In this document: one piece after another, positions 1-11,566 of the stretch
How the letters are laid out: each line of letters opens with the position of its first letter
Numbering within the stretch: the first letter of the stretch is position 1
Origin: Aquatica leii
Taxonomy: Eukaryota; Arthropoda; Insecta; Coleoptera; Lampyridae
DNA length: 64,000 bases
Direction: 5' to 3'
Assembly: GCA_035610365.1 (NCBI GenBank)
Contig: CM069437.1
Location: forward strand, 31,577,507 to 31,641,506
Position numbers and translations under genes: made by a program
The notes under the pieces: model-generated
The model's database searches: none
What the model saw: the letters and a program-made list of their open reading frames with translations, nothing else
Told to the model about the DNA's origin: nothing

Positions 1-742
1 TTTGTATAAAAGTCATTAAAATTACTACGTTTAGTTGATTTTGAAACAAATGTAGTTGCATTTATCTCTGTTGTACATTTATTAATCACGATACCTACTG
101 AGACCGCATGCTGATCAATTAGACAGGTATTTGGTGCCCACACAAGTGGTTATTGTTCCTTAATGCAGTATATAATAAGACATAGTTTCAGATGCAAAAC
201 TACGACTCGTGCTTAAACGCATTCTTCAAAAAATAATTTTTTAATAAATAACACAGTGTCTTTTTTTAAAATGCAAGTTGGTAAGTATCGCCAAATGTTC
301 GAACTAGAAAATAATACCTCAACATAAAATTCACCGACAAACTTTACAAGCCCATTTCCTATAATCTTTTATAAAAGTAAAAATCTGGGATTAAAACGTT
401 AATCGGCTTGAAATCGGTTACATCACAAAATGTTTTTTTTTAATGGTATTACTCCTAGGTCCGTTTTTATTTGTTTAGGATGTATGCATTAACGGTTTTA
501 GTTACTGTTATATATGCAGACTATTCATTAAGTCAAATATAGAAGTTACTCACTTTAGTATATTTTATCTGCAGGTTAATTAACAGAAAAAAATTTGCTA
601 ATGCATTTTTTATCAAGCCGTTTATCGATACGTCAAGAAATTAAGAAATAGTGACAAAACCCGTACGAAAAAATTCGTCTACCAAATAAATAATCTGACA
701 GGCGACTTTGTCAACCTTCGTATAAGTGTTGTACCACATTAC
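1..742. other. AT-rich stretch with no supported gene
   Basis: Very AT-rich sequence with short homopolymer runs. I found no paired-box, homeobox or transposon-type coding on either strand. It lies downstream (3' side) of the last recognisable gsb-n exon on the minus strand, so it is most likely intron or downstream flank. Confidence 0.5.
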
Positions 743-895
743 CTATAAACAGTGAACTGTCCATAAATCTTTAGATCTCAGAGGGTGGCCAGCCAAAGTA
801 TAGCCGCCAAAGATGCCGCTAGCATAGGACACTGGTTTCACAATAAGGCCCATTGTAGAATCGTTGGGGCACACATAGTCAAAGAGACCGACCTG
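743..895 (-). CDS. candidate orphan exon, product unknown
   Basis: A minus-strand reading frame of about 50 codons ends at a TAG at 743-745 and begins after a possible AG acceptor near 895. It is clearly richer in GC than the sequence on either side, and the other minus-strand frames carry stops. The peptide starts QVGLFDYVCPNDSTMG and ends LRSKDLWTVHCL. I do not recognise it. It lies 3' of the gsb-n octapeptide exon on the same strand, but that exon leaves one base of a codon, whereas both usable acceptors here need a phase-0 partner. The two therefore cannot be spliced together directly. It may be a terminal exon of an alternative transcript, a piece of another gene, a transposon scrap, or a chance ORF. 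Confidence 0.3.
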   Translation of the reverse strand, partial: QVGLFDYVCPNDSTMGLIVKPVSYASGIFGGYTLAGHPLRSKDLWTVHCL

Positions 896-1898
896 CTTCA
901 GAGTGTGAAACCACAGTGTTAATATATGTTAAATTTCTTTCAGTTCTACTGATTTCTTTTACGATATATATCGTCAACGTCCTTCCGGCTTATAAAATCC
1001 ATTGATTTCAAAAGTAATCCGACCCCGGCTTTTTTTGTTGAAATTTTTAACATTAAGATTCCATCATATTTGACTTTGCAATTTTTTAAAAAATAAAATA
1101 AATGTCTCAAGGACGTGAAGCAACAATAGGTTGTTTGGAAGCTTTAAACACAATTCGTCTGCACTCCGTAAATTTAGTTTCAAAAAGAGATTTTGTTCCA
1201 TTTATATAGAGGAAGGCGGTGTTTTCACAAGCAATTGACTACATTCTCTGGTATTCGGAACATTTCATGTAGTTGACAAGAGAACAACGCTTTGCGGCGT
1301 GTAAAAGCACCCTTAAATAGTAATAGTTTACGTACTGAAAACAATGTTTGTTTTTTCAAAGTAATTCGGGTACTTTAACCTAAAAATTTTTATAAACCAT
1401 AATTGGTCAATGGACTAAAATTTATTCAAACATCGCCTTTATCCTATTAACACAAACGTGTTTATTAAAGTAAAATAAAAACAGGGCGTTACTTGAGTTA
1501 GTTACAGCAGACCTCCTGGCACCACTAAAAGCCCACCCTGATTGTATTTAATACAAAATAATACCTAAGTCGTTTCTTTGTAAACTAACAATTTTTTTTG
1601 TTTAACTGTACTTAAAACCAAAGCCAAGATTAATGATTGCATTTATTCAAAGTTGAAAAATTATGACGTACAGTAGAAAGCAAAAGTTTTAGTGTCGTTA
1701 GAGACGGGAAGGTCGACCGAACACGTGTTCTAAAAGAATCTGTCTCATTAACATATTAAAGCTTTTCTTTGAATCTGTGCCGGCGCAGTTTAACTTCATT
1801 GATTAGGTTTTTAATGCTTTTGTTAGTGAAATCAGATCGTTGTTCTCAAATGAAATGAGTCTATCAATTAGCAAAATTATAGGAAAAAAAAACCATAC
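896..1898. other. intronic sequence, no homeodomain exon
   Basis: This AT-rich kilobase follows the donor site of the gsb-n exon at 1899-2013. I looked on the minus strand for the acidic linker and the homeodomain that must follow in a Pax3/7 protein and found neither. The next exon therefore lies beyond the window edge. Confidence 0.6.
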
Positions 1899-2013
1899 CT
1901 CCAAGAATTCCGTCGATGGTATAATCTTTCTTACACTCAGGATCGTCGCGTCTCCCACCGCCTCTCAATAATCTGCTAATGGAACTAACACTTGGTGGAT
2001 CAGTAACTCCTTC
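1899..2013 (-). CDS. gsb-n: gooseberry-type Pax exon: paired-domain end plus octapeptide
   Basis: This 115-bp minus-strand exon is bounded by an acceptor (TTTCAG) and a donor (GTATGG). It encodes 38 codons plus one base. It begins [18 protein letters not shown], the last helix region of a paired domain, and ends with [11 protein letters not shown], the octapeptide (YTIDGILG) used by gooseberry-class Pax3/7 proteins. The entry phase is 0, which matches the exon at 41287-41600 ending in EKLIK, so the two join into one continuous paired domain. The DPPSVSS wording and the [11 protein letters not shown] ending favour gooseberry-neuro over gooseberry or paired. In insects this class of nuclear transcription factor acts in segmentation and nervous-system patterning. 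The exon leaves in phase 1; the homeodomain exon is not in the window. Confidence 0.93.
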
Positions 2014-2810
2014 CTGAAACAATAAATACATAATTTTCAAAAATTACCGTTATACACCTATAAATTACAGATGGAATATTAAGATGTCCACGTGTTGAGG
2101 CTGCTCTGACTGGGATCGATAATAACAGTTTAAATTGCATTGTTGCACACTTCTAAATATTACGTTGTTCGAGCTTAAAGCATGTAACGTCGTTTTTATG
2201 CAGATAATACATATTTTGATGGTAATATTTAATTGACGGGTAAATGTGCACATGAATGTTCTATACAAAATTACGCGTCGAAAGGTTTTGTTCCGCCCCA
2301 AATAATACATTAAGCTCGATGAAATTATATAACAGCACTTTGTCAATGTTAGAAACTATTTGGTCCAATACAAATCGTGACTTTATACACCTTCTTTATA
2401 GTATGTGTCCTTTCGATTAATTCCGGTATCGCAACATAGGCGTACATGTGGATTTTATAATTTTATGCTTTTAGATTATGGAATTCGTTTCTATCACAAT
2501 TATTACATTGTCACACATTGAAAATGTTACTTAACAATATAAAGTAACTGATGTACTGTTTTTATAAATAAAATTAAACCAAACAAAGTTGATAATTAAA
2601 CAATAATACCTACTAAAAAAAACTTTCGTAAAGACAAATTATATAATAGTTAGAAACAGCTTAAATTTTCAAGTATACTCGGTATTAATAGTGTTCAATA
2701 TTTTTTAAATATAACAAACAACACAAACTAAAATGCTTCGTAATATTTTGTGTAATGAAAATATTTAAAAACTTTTTTTTAAATTTGTGGATAAATTATA
2801 GTTACATTTC
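2014..2810. other. AT-rich intron sequence
   Basis: No coding similarity or terminal repeat was recognised. The one longer minus-strand frame here has low-complexity residue content and no family signature. Confidence 0.5.
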
Positions 2811-3084
2811 AGATTGTATTATCCATTATAAAGTTTTTAACACAAAATGGGACGTTCAATTATAATTGTAATAATTAAATGCCTTTCCCATGTATTTTTT
2901 TAATTTATTAATTAATTGCGGCTACAAGTTTCAACCTAACGGTCATCATCAAGCCTCTAAAATTATCAACTTAATAGTAAAATCTAAACCATAAAATTTT
3001 TAATATACTTACAATTAATGAACAAATTTAAATTATACAGTTTATTTCAAAATGACAATATAATTTAAACAAAATCATTTAAAC
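2811..3084 (-). repeat. 3' pseudo-LTR of PLE A
   Basis: Positions 2811-2892 match 12176-12254 in the same orientation. Positions about 2893-3020 match 12255-12390 in opposite orientation. It contains the hammerhead-like motif at 2920-2955. The LINE is inserted just upstream of it (minus-strand sense), so it was separated from the ORF after integration. Confidence 0.82.
2920..2955 (-). ncRNA. hammerhead-like ribozyme motif in PLE A
   Basis: On the minus strand the order is GGC, TTGATGA, then a short hairpin GACC-GTTA-GGTT, then GAAA, CTT, GTA, and GCC. The outer GGC and GCC can form stem I, the hairpin is stem II, and TTGATGA with GAAA resembles the CUGANGA/GAAA core. One extra U sits between the core and stem II, and stem III is minimal. 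Penelope-like elements are known to carry such motifs in their pseudo-LTRs. The cleavage point would follow GTA. Activity is not shown by sequence. Confidence 0.65.
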
Positions 3085-3104
3085 AAAAACAAAAATGGCC
3101 TGAT

Positions 3105-3898
3105 GTGGGAGAGTGCGAAGTGGAAAACGGAGTATTCTTCTGTTCGGGCAATGACGATCCAAGACACAGGAAAGGTGTGGGAATTGTTATTACAAAAGAA
3201 CTACTGAAATCAGTGATAACTTTTGTTTCATATTCGGTCTGCACTGCTTTATTGAAAATCAAAGCCAAGCCAAACGATCTTAACGTAATACAGGTATACG
3301 CGCCAACTGCGGATTCGCCTGAACTTGATGTGGAAAAATTTTATTATGAAGTCCAAGAACTGCTTTGACTAAAAATTGACTAAAAAGCAAGACGTCAAAA
3401 TAATCATGGGCGACTTCAATGCCAAAATAGGAAAGAGTCAATTCGAGGAAATAGTTGGACCTTATGGTCTTGGGGAAAGGAATGAAAGAGGTGATCGACT
3501 AATACAATTCTGTCAAGAAGAAAGTATGAAAATCACAAATACATGGTTTCGGCTTCACCCTCGCCGCCTTTATACTTGGAAGTCCCCGGCAGACCAACCG
3601 CAACAATGTAATACGAAATCAAATAGACTTCATCCTCATCAACCGAAGATTCAGCTTGACCATCAAGAAAGCCAGCACATATCCTGGGGCAGTTGTACCT
3701 TCTGACCACATATTATTGATGGCCGTCATGAAAATTTTCTTATCGAGTCAAAGAAAGCCAACCACACAGCGACGGGTGGCGTTAGAAAAACTAAGGGATC
3801 CAGCCATAAAAGCAGAAATGTCTAATGAGATAAACGCACAAATTCAAACAATAACACCAAATGCTGAAGAGGAACTAACAGAATCTTGGCAAAAATAA
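3105..3898 (+). pseudogene. LINE endonuclease domain, frameshifted
   Basis: Overlapping frames at 3105-3368, 3376-3705 and 3656-3898 together give the C-terminal two thirds of an endonuclease/exonuclease/phosphatase fold. IIMGDFNAKIGKS is the conserved GDFNA motif, and SDHILLMAV near 3700 corresponds to the SDH catalytic histidine region. The domain nicks target DNA to prime reverse transcription in active relatives. A stop at 3366-3368 and a frame change near 3700 break it. Confidence 0.85.
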
Positions 3899-5800
3899 TG
3901 GACAGTGTAACAAGCTCAATGCAGAATAAATTAGGTTATAAAACAAAGAACAAAAAGCAAAAATGGATGACTGACAAAATCGTACTGTTGATGGATAAAC
4001 GTCGAAAGTATAAGAACAAAACAGATGGCAACACGTACAAAGATATTCGAAGACTTATAAGATCAAAGATTAGAATAGCCAAAAACGAATGGCTTAAGCA
4101 CGAATGTTCCGTAATAGAACAACTGCAAAATCAACATGACGACTTTAATCTGCACAAAAAGCTAAAGGAGACTGCCGGTATATACATAAAAAAAAGATCA
4201 ACTATAACAGCCAACAATAATAATCAATTAGTCCTCGACAGCAAAGAAAAAATCAATGTTTGGGAAAAGTATATAGAAAAACTTTTTGAAGAAGACAGAC
4301 CCCTAGCTGATACCATTAACTCTCTAACTGGTCCATCGATCAGTAAAGAAGAGATTGAAAAAGCTATACGTAATTTAAAAAATAACAAAGCGGTTGGCCC
4401 GGAGGAAATTCCTTCAGAAGTACTCAAACTCCTCGATGAGAGAGGCATTACAGCATTACAAAAGGTGTTTAACATCATATACGAGACAGGTCACTACCCC
4501 AGGCAATGGTTGAGCTCTACTTTTATCCCCTTGCCGAAGAAGACAAATGCAAGAAGATGCGAAGACCATAGACTTATTAGTCTGATGAGCCATACCCTAA
4601 AAATATTTCTTAAAATCGTACACCAAAGAATATTCTGAAAGTGTGAAAGAAACATAAGCGACACACAATTTGGGTTTAGGCAAGGGTTAGGCACAAGAGA
4701 AGCAATAGTCGCAACACAAGTGCTTGTCCAGAACTGCTATGACCAGAGAAAGGACGTTTGCCTCTGTTTCATAGATTATGAAAAAGCATTCGATCGCGTA
4801 CAGCACCACAAACTAATGCAGCTCCTCAAAAGGCTCGATATAGATCAGAAAGACATCCGATGCATTGAAAACCTTTACTGGAACCAAACAGCGCAAATAA
4901 AACTAGACAACAATATGTCCGACAACATACAGATCAAAAGGGGGGTGCGACAAGGATGCGTGCTGTCTCCACTCTTATTCAATTTATATTCCGAAGCAAT
5001 TTTCCAAGAAGCCCTAGAAGACGTGGAAATGGGAATCAAAGTTAATGGGACGTGGATTAACAATATCCGTTATGCGGACGATACCGTCCTAATCGCTGAT
5101 AATATGCACGACCTACAACAACTGGTCAATAAGATAGGAGAACAGAGCAAATCAATGGGCCTAAACATTAATACAAAAAAACAAAATTTATTATTATTTC
5201 AAGAAACATAAATATGTTTCAAAATGCCACCATAACACTTAATACAGTGCCCTTAGAGAGGGTGGATAAATTCAAATACCTGGGAATCTGGCTCTTTGAA
5301 GACTGGGCATCAGACGAAGAAATAAAATGTCGCATTGAACTTGTCCCGATTTTAATCTGAATCTACGACTGAGGTTCGTGAAGTGTTACGTTTGGTCGGT
5401 GCTTCTTTACGGCATGGAAGGCTGGACGTTGAAGACGACTGCGATTAATAAGTTGGAGGCTTTCGAGATGTGGCTGCATCGCAGAATCCTTAAGGTGCCT
5501 TGGACGGCTAGACTGACAAACGAAGAAATTCTGAGACGCGTCGGCAAACAACGTGAATGATTTTAATTAATTAAGAAGAGAAAAACGGCGTACCTAGGGC
5601 ACATTATACGAAACAACAAATATCAATTTTTGCACCTACTTATCGAAGGTACAATTGAAGGAAAGAGAGGGATCGGAAGGAAGAAAATGTCTTGGCTACG
5701 AAACATCAGGCAGTGGACAGATCTACACGACATATCCTTAATACAGAGCGCAAGAAATAGAGAAGCGATGGAAAATGTTATCGCAAACATCCATTAGTGG
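3886..5800 (+). pseudogene. LINE reverse transcriptase, broken
   Basis: The frame 3886-4638 holds the RT fingers (KAVGPEEIPSEVLK), ending at a TGA. The frame 4720-5211 holds the palm: FIDYEKAFDRV (motif A aspartate), GVRQGCVLSPLLFN (motif B) and YADDTVLIA (motif C, the catalytic YADD). Both aspartates of YADD are kept. The thumb and C-terminal region continue in other frames to about 5800, with WTLKTTAINKLEAFEMW and TARLTNEEILRRVG, a tail common in insect LINE proteins. In life the enzyme copies the element RNA at the nicked chromosome. The frame breaks show it is a fossil. Confidence 0.88.
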
Positions 5801-5836
5801 ATATGCATTTAAAGAATAAGAAGAAAAACGAAAATG

Positions 5837-7120
5837 CTATTTAAGAAAAAGAAATTAATTTTCAAAATTAACAATTACATTTAAACATGCATCTAGTTCT
5901 AAATTACTATGTTTAACAATTTTTTTTATCTCCTAAAAATTTAATTTTAGAATTTTATTGCAAATATAAAGAATTTTGTAGTCACTTTTATAATCAAAAC
6001 AGTGGTTATATTCTAATATATGATTAGAGAAAGAAGATTTATTATATAAATTAACCCCAACATTATTGTTTTTAATGTAAGAAAAATGTTCTGCTATTCT
6101 TGTTCCAAACTTACGCCCGGTTTGTCCAATACAAAAAGATAATTACAGCTACCACAGTTTAATTTATAAATACCAGATTTATTCAGAATATCAACTTTAT
6201 CTTTACTATTAACCAGTAAAGACTTTTAATTAAATTTAGATAAAAAAGAAATGTTAATATGCTTTTCAAATAAATTTTGAAATAGAAAAGAAGAGCGACC
6301 AATGCAAGAAAGAAAAAGAAGAAGAAGAAAGAAGAGAAGAAAGAGAAAAGTATGTATTTTTAATGTTCTCTGAAAGTGGAGTAAGAGTTAAAATGTTATT
6401 AATTTTGATGAAATAAAAAAATTTTTTTTTAAGTTTTTTGATTATATCTAGAAGATAATTATTATTATTTGCTAAATTATAAATAATGTTAAGTTCTTTA
6501 TTAAAATTTAATTTCTCAAGAGGTAATTTGTATAAACGATTAAAAAAGAATCTAAAAGATGACATTTTGTGTGAAAAAGGATAAAAAGAAGAAAAAGGAA
6601 TGACTTGATCAGTAGTAGTATTTTTACTATGAATACCAGTTTTGACAGAATTATTAACTCTATTTAAAGATAAGTCTAGAAACTTAAGAATGTTATTACA
6701 TTCTTTTTCAAAAGTGAATTTAATGTTCAGATGTAATGAATTTAGAATTTTAAAACAAAGCTCTAAGTCATAATTATTACCTTTAAATACAACCAAAATA
6801 TCGTCAACATATCTTTTATACTAAATAAAATGTTTTTTAATTAAATTATTCAAAAAAGTTTTTTAATTTCTAAGTTAGGAAAATTTCAGCCAGTGAAAGA
6901 TTGTTGCCTATAGACAGACCTGTTTTTTAAATATAAGTGATTATTAAAAAATTTTGATTTAAACATAATTTTAGACAATTAGATAAAAACTTGCAAATAT
7001 GATCAGGAAGGTTAGATTCAAATAGATGTTCATTAACAATATTTTGGCATTCCATAAAAAGAATGCTTGGAAAAAGATTAACAATGTCAAAAGACATAAT
7101 AAAACAATTTTTATCTAAAG
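5837..7120 (-). pseudogene. PLE A: RT C-terminal half and GIY-YIG endonuclease
   Basis: Reading the minus strand from 7120, the first part gives DKNCFIMSFDIVNLFPSI (RT motif A region), then near 6790-6830 YKRYVDDILVVFKG with an intact YVDD catalytic box. The long open frame at 6266-6796 carries the RT thumb (TTTDQVIPFSSFYPFSHK and FFFNRLYKLPLEK). Near 6090-6240 comes SGIYKLNCGSC, then a frameshifted IGQTGRKFGTRIAEH, the GIY-YIG endonuclease. Downstream sequence to about 5900 continues the endonuclease C-terminus. In PLEs this domain cuts the target for primed reverse transcription. The piggyBac at 7125 cuts the RT exactly at a TTAA. Confidence 0.87.
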
Positions 7121-7124
7121 TTAA

Positions 7125-8753
7125 AAACCACTTTTCAGCCCCAAATATTGTTTATGATTTTGCTAAAAATACCGAAAATATCGATGAAAATCAGACACCC
7201 TTTATGAGAAATGAGTAAACTCGTGGTTCTACATATTCTGATGGGTGTAATTCGGTCTCCTAGATTGAGGATGTATTGAGCACCTGCTACAAAAACAAAT
7301 TTGTCGAAGACCTTGGTATAAATCGCAATAGGTTTAAATCGCTTAGAAATAACCTATACATTATTGATGTGAACGCTGATCATGACAAAAATGATAAGCT
7401 ATGGAAAGTGCGCCCAATAATTAGTTCCTTCTCAAATCGCTGTGACAACTAGAACTCGAAGAAAACTTGTGCATTGACAAATCAATCATCCCTTTTAAGA
7501 GACACCTTGTTATAAAGCAATACATAAAAAGTAAACCCAATCCATGGGAAGTAAAAATCTTTATGCTTTGTGGTGCCCCTGGAATTATATACCGTTCTAG
7601 TCTATCAGGGTTCTACCACCCTCCCTACAGATTTGCAAGAAAAATATTCTGCAACGAATAGATTAGTTACTTTTTTATCAAACAGAATTCCAGGCAATAA
7701 CGGACACAAATTATTTTGTGATAATTATTTCACTTCGCTTTTCCTTCTGCGTGATCTTTTACAACGCGGGATTTTTACAGCAAGGACGATACGAAATAAT
7801 AGGCTTCAAAAGTGTCCATTGAAAACAGAAAGTCAGTTACAGAAGATCGGTCGGGGTAGCTGCGATTCCTTGGTTACAAAGGATAATAAACTTATCGCTG
7901 TTTGTTGGTATGAGAACAAAGTAGTCAACTTAGCGTCAAATTTTGTAGGAATAAAACTAGAAGATGAAGTAAAACGGTAGGACAAAAAAAACAAAGAGTA
8001 TGTCATGATAAAACGTCCAGCTATCATATGCTTATATAATTTCTCCATGAGAGGAGTGGACAAAAACAATTTTTTAATTGCACTCTACCACACATTCATT
8101 CGCTCACGAAAATGAATGTTGAGAGTTACTCATTATCATACATCAGTTCATTACTTCAATTTGGCTGTATGCAACTGTTGGTTAAAATATCGGCGCATCA
8201 TGACCCAAAATGGTCTAGAATCCCCAATGGATTTATTGCAAATTACAATGGCAATTGCGGAGATTTTGACATTTTGTGGTTACCCAGTCGGTACTCTAAG
8301 ACGAGGCAGACCACAATCAGCACATCAAGTCTCAGAAATTCGCCCATTCCAAGAAAACGTCAGAAGTTAACCACATTATCTCTGGTTGATTTATGATTTG
8401 ATAATATTAGACACTTGCCAATACATAAGGAGGGACATGAGCAGCGTTGTAAGCTAGAAACTTGTGGAGGACGATCCAGAATTCAATGCGAGAAATGCCA
8501 GGTTTCACTTTTTTTAACAAAATCTAAGAATTGTTTTAAAAAATATCATGTTTAAATAAATGCTTCTGAATTTTATTTTTTTAGAATATTTGCCTCACAC
8601 ACCTGGTGGTGGCAATTGCCACAATGTCCTAGTTAACTTATTTACCGTACAAACTCACTGAATTTTTGCAAACAATGTTCTTTCTTAGTCACAAACAATA
8701 TTTCGGGTAAAAATTTTTTTTGGTAAGTATCAAAAAATTCAGGGGTGAAAGAG
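7125..8753 (+). mobile_element. piggyBac element A, inserted in PLE A
   Basis: The element is flanked by TTAA at 7121-7124 and 8754-8757, the signature piggyBac target duplication. Removing it rejoins the PLE A frame exactly (SLADKLVSLTL to DKNCFI). The ends are imperfect inverted repeats: the left end contains CACTTTTCAGCCCC, and the right end, read inward, CTCTTTCACCCC. It is about 1.6 kb, shorter than a full piggyBac, and lacks the transposase N-terminus. Confidence 0.87.
7225..8555 (+). pseudogene. piggyBac A transposase (DDE), N-truncated and frameshifted
   Basis: Pieces in three frames follow the DDE_Tnp_1_7 order: LMGVIRSPRLRMY near 7240, NDKLWKVRPIISSFSNRCD near 7390, LCIDKSIIPFK (first catalytic Asp) at about 7470, KLFCDNYFTSLFLL (second Asp) at 7710, MRGVDKNNFLIALYHTF (third Asp) at 8050, and NLAVCNCWLKYRR. 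A cysteine-rich C-terminus near 8440-8545 (CKLETCGG, CEKCQ, NCFKKYH) matches the zinc-binding tail that recognises the ends. All three aspartates survive, but stops at about 7450, 7660 and 7980, with frame changes, kill the gene. Confidence 0.88.
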
Positions 8754-8757
8754 TTAA

Positions 8758-9280
8758 ACTAACTAATTTATCAGCTAGTGATTGTGAATTAAAAATAGAC
8801 AAAGGAAATTGAAAGCTAAAGTAAAAACGTAAAGTTTGATTTAACCAAGATGAAATTTTAGAAACAGGAGTGTTATAAAAAGAAACAATAGGTCTAATAG
8901 AATTGTTTAGTTTATGAATTTTTGGAAGGCGGTACAGAAGAGGTAAAGAAGGGTTCATTAATAGTAAACTATAATGTTTTGTATTAAAAAATTCAGACAA
9001 AATATCTTTGCTCATGTTAATGAAATCTTTAACTTTGTTGGAGAATAAAAGAAAATTATCAGCTTGAGTAAATATTAGATTATCTCTCTTTGTTAAATTA
9101 AAACAGCTGTTAATATTTTATTGTTAAATTTTCCGTGAGACAAAGAAATATTTTTTAACCTTTGGTTACAAATAGCTCTAACTAAATTAGAATCAATAAT
9201 GTTTGAAGTTTTATGTAAAATGCATTCTAAATCAATTTTGAATTCATCTAAAAGCTTAGTATTAAGATATTTATAATTGT
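8758..9280 (-). pseudogene. PLE A: central RT region
   Basis: The open frame 8689-9015 and its upstream continuation read, on the minus strand, NMSKDILSEFFNTKHYS, then LYRLPKIHKLNNSIRPIVSF, then NTPVSKISSWLNQTLRFYF and SLADKLVSLTL. These are the LPKIHK and RPIVS blocks that mark Penelope-type reverse transcriptases. The last 69 bases of that frame run into piggyBac A; the true PLE continuation is at 7120. The upstream boundary is the hAT insertion at 9289. Confidence 0.85.
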
Positions 9281-9573
9281 GTTTGAGATAGTGTTGCCAT
9301 ACATACGTCCGTTTTTATAACGGACTGTACGTTATTTATACTACGTCCGTATATCCGGTCCGTTTTTTTAATGCATTCGTTTTCTAATAGTTCTATGTTA
9401 TTTTCTTGAAAGATTTCAACAATGTCAACTTTTTTATGCACAATGCAGAATCATCCCGAAGCAGCCGAGTTCATGTTGCTCTTGTAATTCTGCGTATGTC
9501 TTCCCGATTCTGATGTCAAAACTTAAAACGCAGTTTACTTTGATTTGTGGTAAGGTTATAAGGTATGCCATTG

Positions 9574-9762
9574 CAGTGGCGGATACAGGATTTTACTCTG
9601 GGGGGGGGGAGGGGTCATATAAAAAGAAATAATTAATACCGGGGTTGAAAAATATACTTTTCAAAGATTTAAATAAAAAGTTTAAATCAGGACTTAGTTT
9701 TAAAAATGTTTTGGGGGGGGAGGGCCATGACCCCTATGACCCTCCCCTTGTATCCGCTCTTG
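9574..9762. mobile_element. hAT-type MITE nested inside the hAT element
   Basis: A 189-bp element lacks coding capacity. Perfect 8-bp duplications TGCCATTG flank it (9566-9573 and 9763-9770). The ends are CAGTGGCGGATACAGG and, inverted, CAAGAGCGGATACAAGG, followed by G-runs and GAGGGGTCA-like repeats on each side. CAG-type ends with 8-bp duplications identify a non-autonomous hAT. It sits upstream of the hAT transposase reading frame. Confidence 0.9.
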
Positions 9763-9979
9763 TGCCATTGGTTTATTATCATTACGTTCATTTGACGACG
9801 TGTAGCCTATTAGCAAAATTTTGAACAAAAATAGTTGTGAATTTATATCTAATAAAGCATCCTGATAGACGGTTAGTTTTAAATTTTTCATCGAGATTAA
9901 TAACTATTTCTAATAATCATGGGCTAAAGAAAATGTAAATATTTTGTTGAATTAGAAAAACAATTTACATTTATAAAAA

Positions 9980-11566
9980 AGGTGCTGCGAAGAGTCCGTA
10001 AAGTGTACCATTTGCAATTCAGAATTTTCGATTGCACAAGGTGGTCGCCGTGACATTGTGCAACATATAAATATTCAGAAACATAAAAAGACTAACTGTG
10101 TATCGACAATCAGTTAAGCTACATTTTTTCAAATGACCGAACCATGCAGCGACGATTTAAATTGCGCAGCCAAAGAGACCACATTTGCTTATCACACAGC
10201 GCAACATAATATTAGTTTTAATTTGTCTACTTGCACTTCAAAGTTAATCTCATCTTTCTATGACCCCAAGTTTTCTAGTGTAAAAACAAAGACTGAAGCA
10301 ATTATAACTAATGTAATTGCTTCCCATGTATTTACTGAAGTTTCGCAAAATTTACAATCGGTAAATTTTATTACTGTCACTATAGACGCTTCAAATAGAT
10401 TTCATCAAAAATTAGTCGTAAGGTACTTTTTGATAACCAAGTTCATGTGAAGTTATTAGAATTTTAACCTGGCGAAACATCGGATCTTTTAACAGAATAC
10501 GTTTTCAGAACCCTTGAAAAATACAATCTTACTAAAAAAAAGTTATTTGTTTTTGTGCAGATAACACAAACAAAAATTTTGGGGATGTAAAACGCAAAGG
10601 AAAAATGAATGTTTACAATAAATTAACAAGTAAAGTTGGCCATGAAAATGTGTACCACATGTGGTTGATAAGATGCCAATACTTGATATTGATAGTGTTG
10701 TAGTCAAAATATATAAGCATTTTTCCATATATACAGTAAAGACAAATACTTTTTTAAAAATTCTTTTAGTGAACTTCACTTATGGTTTATTAATGGCACT
10801 CTTCAACTTCTGAATAACACAGTACTCAAAATGGAATCAAACGTAGCAACAGAAGTTGAAATAAGTAGTTTGTGGTTTTTAAAAACCAAAACTCGTGAAC
10901 GCAAAAATCAAAAGTTATCCTTTTCATTGCTAAACAATTATTAGTAAAACTACAAAACGAAGAAGGCGTCAATATGGAAAAAAACCTATAAAGTTGTAGA
11001 CAGCTTTTATGACAACTGCATAAGTTATTTAAATTTATGGGAAACAAACTTTGAAGTTATTCGTGGTTTCGAATGGATTTTATTGACACGACCTCTAGAA
11101 TGGGTATCTGTTGAAAATTCTGCGGAAACGATCAACAAACAGCTCAATACAAGAATTATTTATACTGATGAATTGTTTGATAAAGTTGTGACATTTAATT
11201 GTGTAATAGAAAATTTAAACTTTTCGCAAGACACATCTTCGATTCAAATTTGAACTCAGAGTTTTAGCAGTGCCACTAATAACTACTATAATCTTAGAAA
11301 AGTGGTTAAATTTATACTTTGTTTGCCAGGAACTTCAGCGCCAGCTGATGGGTAACATTTGGACATCGGAACGAGAAAGATTTAAGTGTTTCTCAGTTAA
11401 AGCATTGTTGCTTATTAAAATGAACACACATTTACCATGCTTCTTGTTCTACGACAAGATAAAACATAATACAACTTTTTTAAAAAAGATCATAAGTTTT
11501 GAAAAATACAAATGGGCTAAAAAGAAAGAAGAAAAGCCATCCACCTCGAAAGATGAGAAAGAATAG
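9980..11566 (+). pseudogene. hAT transposase with BED-type zinc finger, broken
   Basis: Near 9985-10095 the reading KCTICNSEFSIAQGG followed by DIVQHINIQKHKK gives the Cys-Cys-His-His spacing of a BED finger. The open frame 10133-10450 continues into the RNase H-like core with SVNFITVTIDASNR, which holds the first catalytic Asp. Further on, FCADNTNTNFGG near 10555 is the second catalytic region. A C-terminal dimerisation region spans about 11250-11560 (ILCLPGTSAP, then IWTSERERFK and VKALLLIKMNTHLPC). Frameshifts and stops separate the blocks. The family resembles the KRAB-less ZBED/hAT proteins common in insects. Confidence 0.8.

Larger units (their letters stand above)
3098..5823 (+). mobile_element. 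APE-type non-LTR retrotransposon (LINE), 5'-truncated
   Basis: A plus-strand non-LTR element encodes an apurinic-type endonuclease followed by a reverse transcriptase, the usual order for APE-class LINEs (RTE/Jockey-like; the clade is not certain). It starts inside the endonuclease, so it is 5'-truncated. Flanking 13-mers, AAAAACAAAAATG at 3085-3097 and AAAAACGAAAATG at 5824-5836, differ at one base and are the likely target-site duplication. The 3' end runs into an AAG/A-rich tail. It is inserted in the 3' UTR of PLE A. Several frameshifts and stops show it is inactive. Confidence 0.85.
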
